Shown one piece after another: positions 4,127 to 6,595 of a stretch of 6,595 nucleotides of DNA. The stretch is from an uncultured Clostridia bacterium (GTDB taxonomy: Bacteria; Bacillota; Clostridia; Christensenellales; Borkfalkiaceae). The stretch lies in NCBI GenBank assembly GCA_947589335.1, contig CANPZH010000087.1:1-6595 (forward strand), given 5' to 3'. The notes under the pieces were generated by a model. The model was not told the DNA's origin, did no database searches, and saw only the letters and a program-made list of their open reading frames with translations. The position numbers and the translations under genes were made by a program. Numbering within the stretch: position 1 is the stretch's first letter; each line of letters opens with the position of its first letter.

Positions 4127-5195
4127 AGATGAAAGATGTCGCGGCTGCGCGGGCGCGCAGATCCGCCTCACAGAGCGTCTCGAAGCAGTCCGCCGCCGAC
4201 TTCGGCACCCGATCGAGCGCACACCCGATAGTTTCCGCGATCTGCGGGAAAGTTATCCTCCCCGAAAGGAAGGCGCGGACGGCGACCTCCGCCGCCCCGT
4301 TGAGCACGGTGGGACAGGTGCCTCCCGCCCTCCCCGCCTCGACGGCGAGACGGAAACAGGGGAACTTCTCCTCGGGAAGCCGTTCGAAATGCAGGGCGCC
4401 GAGCGCGGGAAGATCGAGATCGGCCGCGCAGGGAAGACGCTCCGGATAGGTGAGCGCGAGCTGGATGGGCACGCGCATGTCGGGGTATCCGAGCTGTGCG
4501 ACCGCCGCGCCGTCCTCGAAATACACGAGGGAGTGCACGATGCTCTCGGGATGGACGACCGCGCCGATCCTGTCGAACCCGGCGCCGTACAGCCACTTCG
4601 CCTCGATGATCTCATATCCCTTGTTGAGCAGCGTCGCGCTGTCGACGGTGATCTTCGCGCCCATGTTCCAGGTCGGATGGCGAAGCGCGTCCGCAGCGGT
4701 CACGCGGGCGAGCTGCTCCTCCGTGAAGTGCAAAAAGGGTCCGCCGCTCGCCGTAAGAACGAGTTTCCGGAAGGGAGCGCCGCGGCGGAATCCGAGCGCC
4801 TGAAAGATCGCGGAGTGCTCGCTGTCCACGGGGACGAGATCGAGCCCCCGCGCTTCGACTTCGCGCATGACGAGTTCGCCGCCGCAGACGAGGGATTCCT
4901 TGTTCGCGAGGGCGATCTTCTTGCCCGCCCGCGCGGCCTGCAGCGTGTAGGAGAGTCCGCAAAAACCGCCAGCTGCGATGAAGGCGACGTCGCAATCCCC
5001 GAAGAGATCGGGCGGGGCCTTATCCGCAAGACAGGCGACGGCGGGGCGGAACTCCCCTTCCAAGGCGGAGAGCGCTTCCCTGTTCTGCCCGCAGACGAGC
5101 GCGGAGACCGAAAATCTTTCGGGATAGCGGCGCACGACGTCGAGCACCTGTCTGCCGATGCTCCCCGTACAGCCGATGAGCGCGATCTTGATCAT
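4116..5195 (-). CDS. dxr: 1-deoxy-D-xylulose-5-phosphate reductoisomerase (Dxr/IspC)
   Basis: Dxr converts 1-deoxy-D-xylulose 5-phosphate to 2-C-methyl-D-erythritol 4-phosphate using NADPH, the committed step of the cytosolic MEP isoprenoid pathway. The 359-residue protein shows the nucleotide motif GCTGSIG (8-14), LANKESLV (96-103), VDSEHSAIFQ (123-132) with metal ligands Asp124 and Glu126, TASGGPF (148-154), HPTWNMG (173-179), DSATLLNKGYEIIEA (185-199) with Glu195, and HPESIVHSLVYF (215-226). It is somewhat shorter than the roughly 380-400 residues common in the family, but no motif is missing. GAGG at 5200-5203 lies four bases before ATG. It follows cdsA after 63 bp and overlaps rseP by 11 bp. 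A small hairpin with a T-run lies just upstream and could reduce read-through. Products of this pathway feed UppS, encoded in the same cluster. Confidence 0.96.
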   Translation of the reverse strand: MIKIALIGCTGSIGRQVLDVVRRYPERFSVSALVCGQNREALSALEGEFRPAVACLADKAPPDLFGDCDVAFIAAGGFCGLSYTLQAARAGKKIALANKESLVCGGELVMREVEARGLDLVPVDSEHSAIFQALGFRRGAPFRKLVLTASGGPFLHFTEEQLARVTAADALRHPTWNMGAKITVDSATLLNKGYEIIEAKWLYGAGFDRIGAVVHPESIVHSLVYFEDGAAVAQLGYPDMRVPIQLALTYPERLPCAADLDLPALGALHFERLPEEKFPCFRLAVEAGRAGGTCPTVLNGAAEVAVRAFLSGRITFPQIAETIGCALDRVPKSAADCFETLCEADLRARAAATSFIYGT

Positions 5196-5207
5196 AGTAC
5201 CTCGATG

Positions 5208-5233
5208 AAAAACGTCCGTTCGGAGGCGGACGT
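5208..5233 (-). terminator. Possible attenuator between cdsA and dxr
   Basis: On the minus strand ACGTCCG (5227-5233) pairs with CGGACGT (5212-5218) across an eight-base loop, and the stem is followed directly by T at 5208-5212 (five in a row counting the stem's last base). It ends five bases before the dxr ribosome site (5200-5203). The 7-bp stem and short T-run would give partial termination at most, so it may adjust the level of dxr-rseP transcript or protect a processed end. A chance hairpin is not excluded. Confidence 0.45.
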
Positions 5234-5258
5234 CTTACGCAATATCAGTGTATGCCCG

Positions 5259-6167
5259 TCAACCGGTCGTCATGATCCGTATGACCAGCACGAAGCAGAC
5301 GATCAGGCAGGCATACAGCGCAGAATCGATGCGGTCGAGGATCCCCCCGTGCCCGGGCAGCAGCTTCCCCATGTCCTTGATCCCGATCCGCCGTTTGACG
5401 GCGCTCTCCGCAAGATCGCCGAGCTCCGCGAACAGCGCGGTGAGGACCCCGAGCCCGATGAAAAAGACGAGGTTCGTCCACTTCGTATTCAGATCGGTGG
5501 GCACGATGAGCCCATAGTAGATGAAGAAGATCGCGACTGCGCCGAGTGCGCCGCCGAGGATCCCCCCGATCCCCCCGATCACCGTCTTGTTCGGGCTGAC
5601 GTGGGGCGCCATCTTCATGGGGAACTTCTTGCCGAGAAGAACCCCGAAGACAAAGGCGAAACAGTCCGCAAAGGGACAGATCGCGAAGACGAAGAGGATG
5701 CCGATCTCCGAATAGGAGGGCATGTGGTTGACGCCGCAGAGCACGAGCAGAAAGACTGCAGGATAGAGAAGCGCGAAGAAGGAGTATGCCGCGGAGTCGA
5801 GCGGGGTCTTCTCATGGCGGAAGACGAGCAGCCCGAGCAGGACCGCAACGCCCGCCATAAAGACCGTGAACGTCAGCTGCGGCGCATAATTGACGGCCTC
5901 CTGTCCGAGCCACTTATAGACCGTATCGGAGACGGCAAAGCAGAGCACGATCCCCGCGGAAAAGATGCCGACGATCCACTTCTGGAGCCTGTCGATCCGC
6001 TCGCCGAGGGCGCGGCAGATCTCGAACGTCCCCAAGACCGTAAAGAGCAGGATGAGACCGTCGAACAGGATGGGTGCGTAAACTTCCCCGCGGAAGATCA
6101 CCCGCGGAATGAAGAACGCGAGCAGGACCGCAATGTATGCCGCCCCCGTGACCAGTCGTTTCAACAT
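5259..6167 (-). CDS. cdsA: Phosphatidate cytidylyltransferase (CDP-diacylglycerol synthase)
   Basis: CdsA joins CTP and phosphatidic acid to form CDP-diacylglycerol, the precursor of phosphatidylglycerol and related lipids, in the cytoplasmic membrane. The 302-residue protein is mostly hydrophobic, with about eight membrane segments. Near the C terminus it has the full family signature, Ser255, Lys258-Arg259, Lys264-Asp265, PGHGG (271-275) and DRIDS (278-282). The SPNKT motif (191-195) and Asp168 in FADCFAF match the catalytic metal region. Length is slightly above the usual 260-290. It starts six bases after the uppS stop, with only a weak ribosome site (GAGAG near 6171-6175), so translation is probably coupled to uppS. 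The order uppS-cdsA-dxr-rseP is widespread in bacteria and supports the call. No oddity is seen in the catalytic residues. Confidence 0.96.
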   Translation of the reverse strand: MLKRLVTGAAYIAVLLAFFIPRVIFRGEVYAPILFDGLILLFTVLGTFEICRALGERIDRLQKWIVGIFSAGIVLCFAVSDTVYKWLGQEAVNYAPQLTFTVFMAGVAVLLGLLVFRHEKTPLDSAAYSFFALLYPAVFLLVLCGVNHMPSYSEIGILFVFAICPFADCFAFVFGVLLGKKFPMKMAPHVSPNKTVIGGIGGILGGALGAVAIFFIYYGLIVPTDLNTKWTNLVFFIGLGVLTALFAELGDLAESAVKRRIGIKDMGKLLPGHGGILDRIDSALYACLIVCFVLVIRIMTTG

Positions 6168-6173
6168 ATTCTC

Positions 6174-6595
6174 TCAGTTTTCCTTGATTTTCCCGTATCT
6201 TCTGTCCCGCCGCGCATAGTCGCCGATCGCACGGTCGAGATCGGCATTCGTGAACGACGGGAACATTTTATCGGAGAAATAGAGTTCGGTGTAGGCGCAT
6301 TGCCAGAGCAGGAAGTTGGAAAGACGCCGTTCCCTGCCCGTGCGGATGAGAAGATCGGGATCGGGCAGACCCGCCGTCGAAAGAAGGGCGGAAAAACCGC
6401 TCTCCGTCACCGGGTTCCCCTCTTCCACCGCCCTGTTGACGGCGGAAAGGAGCTCCTGCCGCGCGCCGTAGCCGATCGCGAGCACGAGCGTCCCCTTCGT
6501 CCCGCCCAAGGTCTTGCGTTCGCCCTCGCGGACGATCCCGCCGACGTCCCCGGGCAGGAGGGAGAGATCGCCGATGACCTTGAGGCGGATCCCCT
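6174..6595 (-). CDS. uppS: Undecaprenyl (polyprenyl) diphosphate synthase, 3' part; 5' end beyond window
   Basis: UppS extends farnesyl diphosphate with cis-isoprenyl units to make the C55 carrier lipid used in peptidoglycan and teichoic acid assembly. The window holds about 140 codons, roughly the C-terminal 55-60% of a 240-250 residue protein. The frame stays open to the right edge, reading IRLKVIGDLSLLP and then LVLAIGYGARQEL, which match the family's IGD and NYGGR blocks. The signature region PDPDLLIRTGRERRLSNF (6312-6362) is followed by LLWQCAYTELYFSD. The family usually has RTSGE or RTGGE before the conserved Arg-x-Ser-Asn; here it is RTGRE, so one Gly is Arg. The internal TTG at 6507-6509 is not the start. 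It is the first gene of the visible cluster, and its promoter is outside the window. A cis-prenyltransferase with another chain length cannot be excluded. Confidence 0.94.
   Translation of the reverse strand, partial: GIRLKVIGDLSLLPGDVGGIVREGERKTLGGTKGTLVLAIGYGARQELLSAVNRAVEEGNPVTESGFSALLSTAGLPDPDLLIRTGRERRLSNFLLWQCAYTELYFSDKMFPSFTNADLDRAIGDYARRDRRYGKIKEN

Noticed and set aside
2861..4132. 423-codon frame antisense to rseP
   Set aside because: Acidic low-complexity shadow across the terminator and all of rseP; the other strand has clear M50 protease motifs.
4127..4222. Longer rseP start adding 32 residues
   Set aside because: The added residues are basic, come from the dxr reading region, and the family begins a few residues before the first membrane helix, as with the ATG at 4124-4126.

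Overview
This is a GC-rich bacterial window that reads as a low-redundancy chromosomal segment of a Bacillota (Firmicutes) member, most likely an uncultured Clostridia lineage. The evidence is the single-PDZ type RseP, an ECF-type thiamine transporter ThiT under a TPP riboswitch, a uppS-cdsA-dxr-rseP cluster, and intergenic repeats of a style I associate with gut Clostridia assemblies. The lineage is an inference; no rRNA or marker beyond these genes is present.

Layout, left to right. Bases 1-859 hold no credible gene. They are packed with palindromic repeat elements: a multi-hairpin block at 55-172, and three elements bounded by CGTCA/TGACG at 212-279, 309-382 and 416-555. The third is interlocked with a longer imperfect inverted repeat (452-483 with 595-627) that encloses a 13-bp hairpin. 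A terminator-like hairpin and three degenerate 37-bp tandem units follow, the last running into the 3' end of yfbR. yfbR (860-1441, minus) encodes an HD-family 5'-deoxynucleotidase whose HD dyad reads His-Glu. A compact divergent promoter region (1471-1528) separates it from thiT (1708-2829, plus). The thiT leader holds a TPP riboswitch and an intrinsic terminator. The ThiT protein carries about 185 extra N-terminal residues with five predicted membrane helices.

A strong hairpin terminator lies between the convergent thiT and rseP. From 2882 to the right edge everything is on the minus strand, in transcription order uppS (5' end beyond the window), cdsA, dxr, rseP. This is the classic envelope cluster: UppS makes the undecaprenyl carrier lipid, CdsA makes CDP-diacylglycerol for phospholipids, Dxr commits carbon to MEP-pathway isoprenoids (the precursors UppS uses), and RseP is an intramembrane protease. 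Spacing is tight (6 bp, 63 bp, 11-bp overlap), and a small hairpin followed by five T lies in the one larger gap, upstream of dxr.

No mobile-element gene, CRISPR array, tRNA or rRNA was seen. The points most worth a second look are the enlarged ThiT, the nested repeat cluster at the left end, and the His-Glu variant in YfbR. I did not find evidence for a wholly new multi-gene system.
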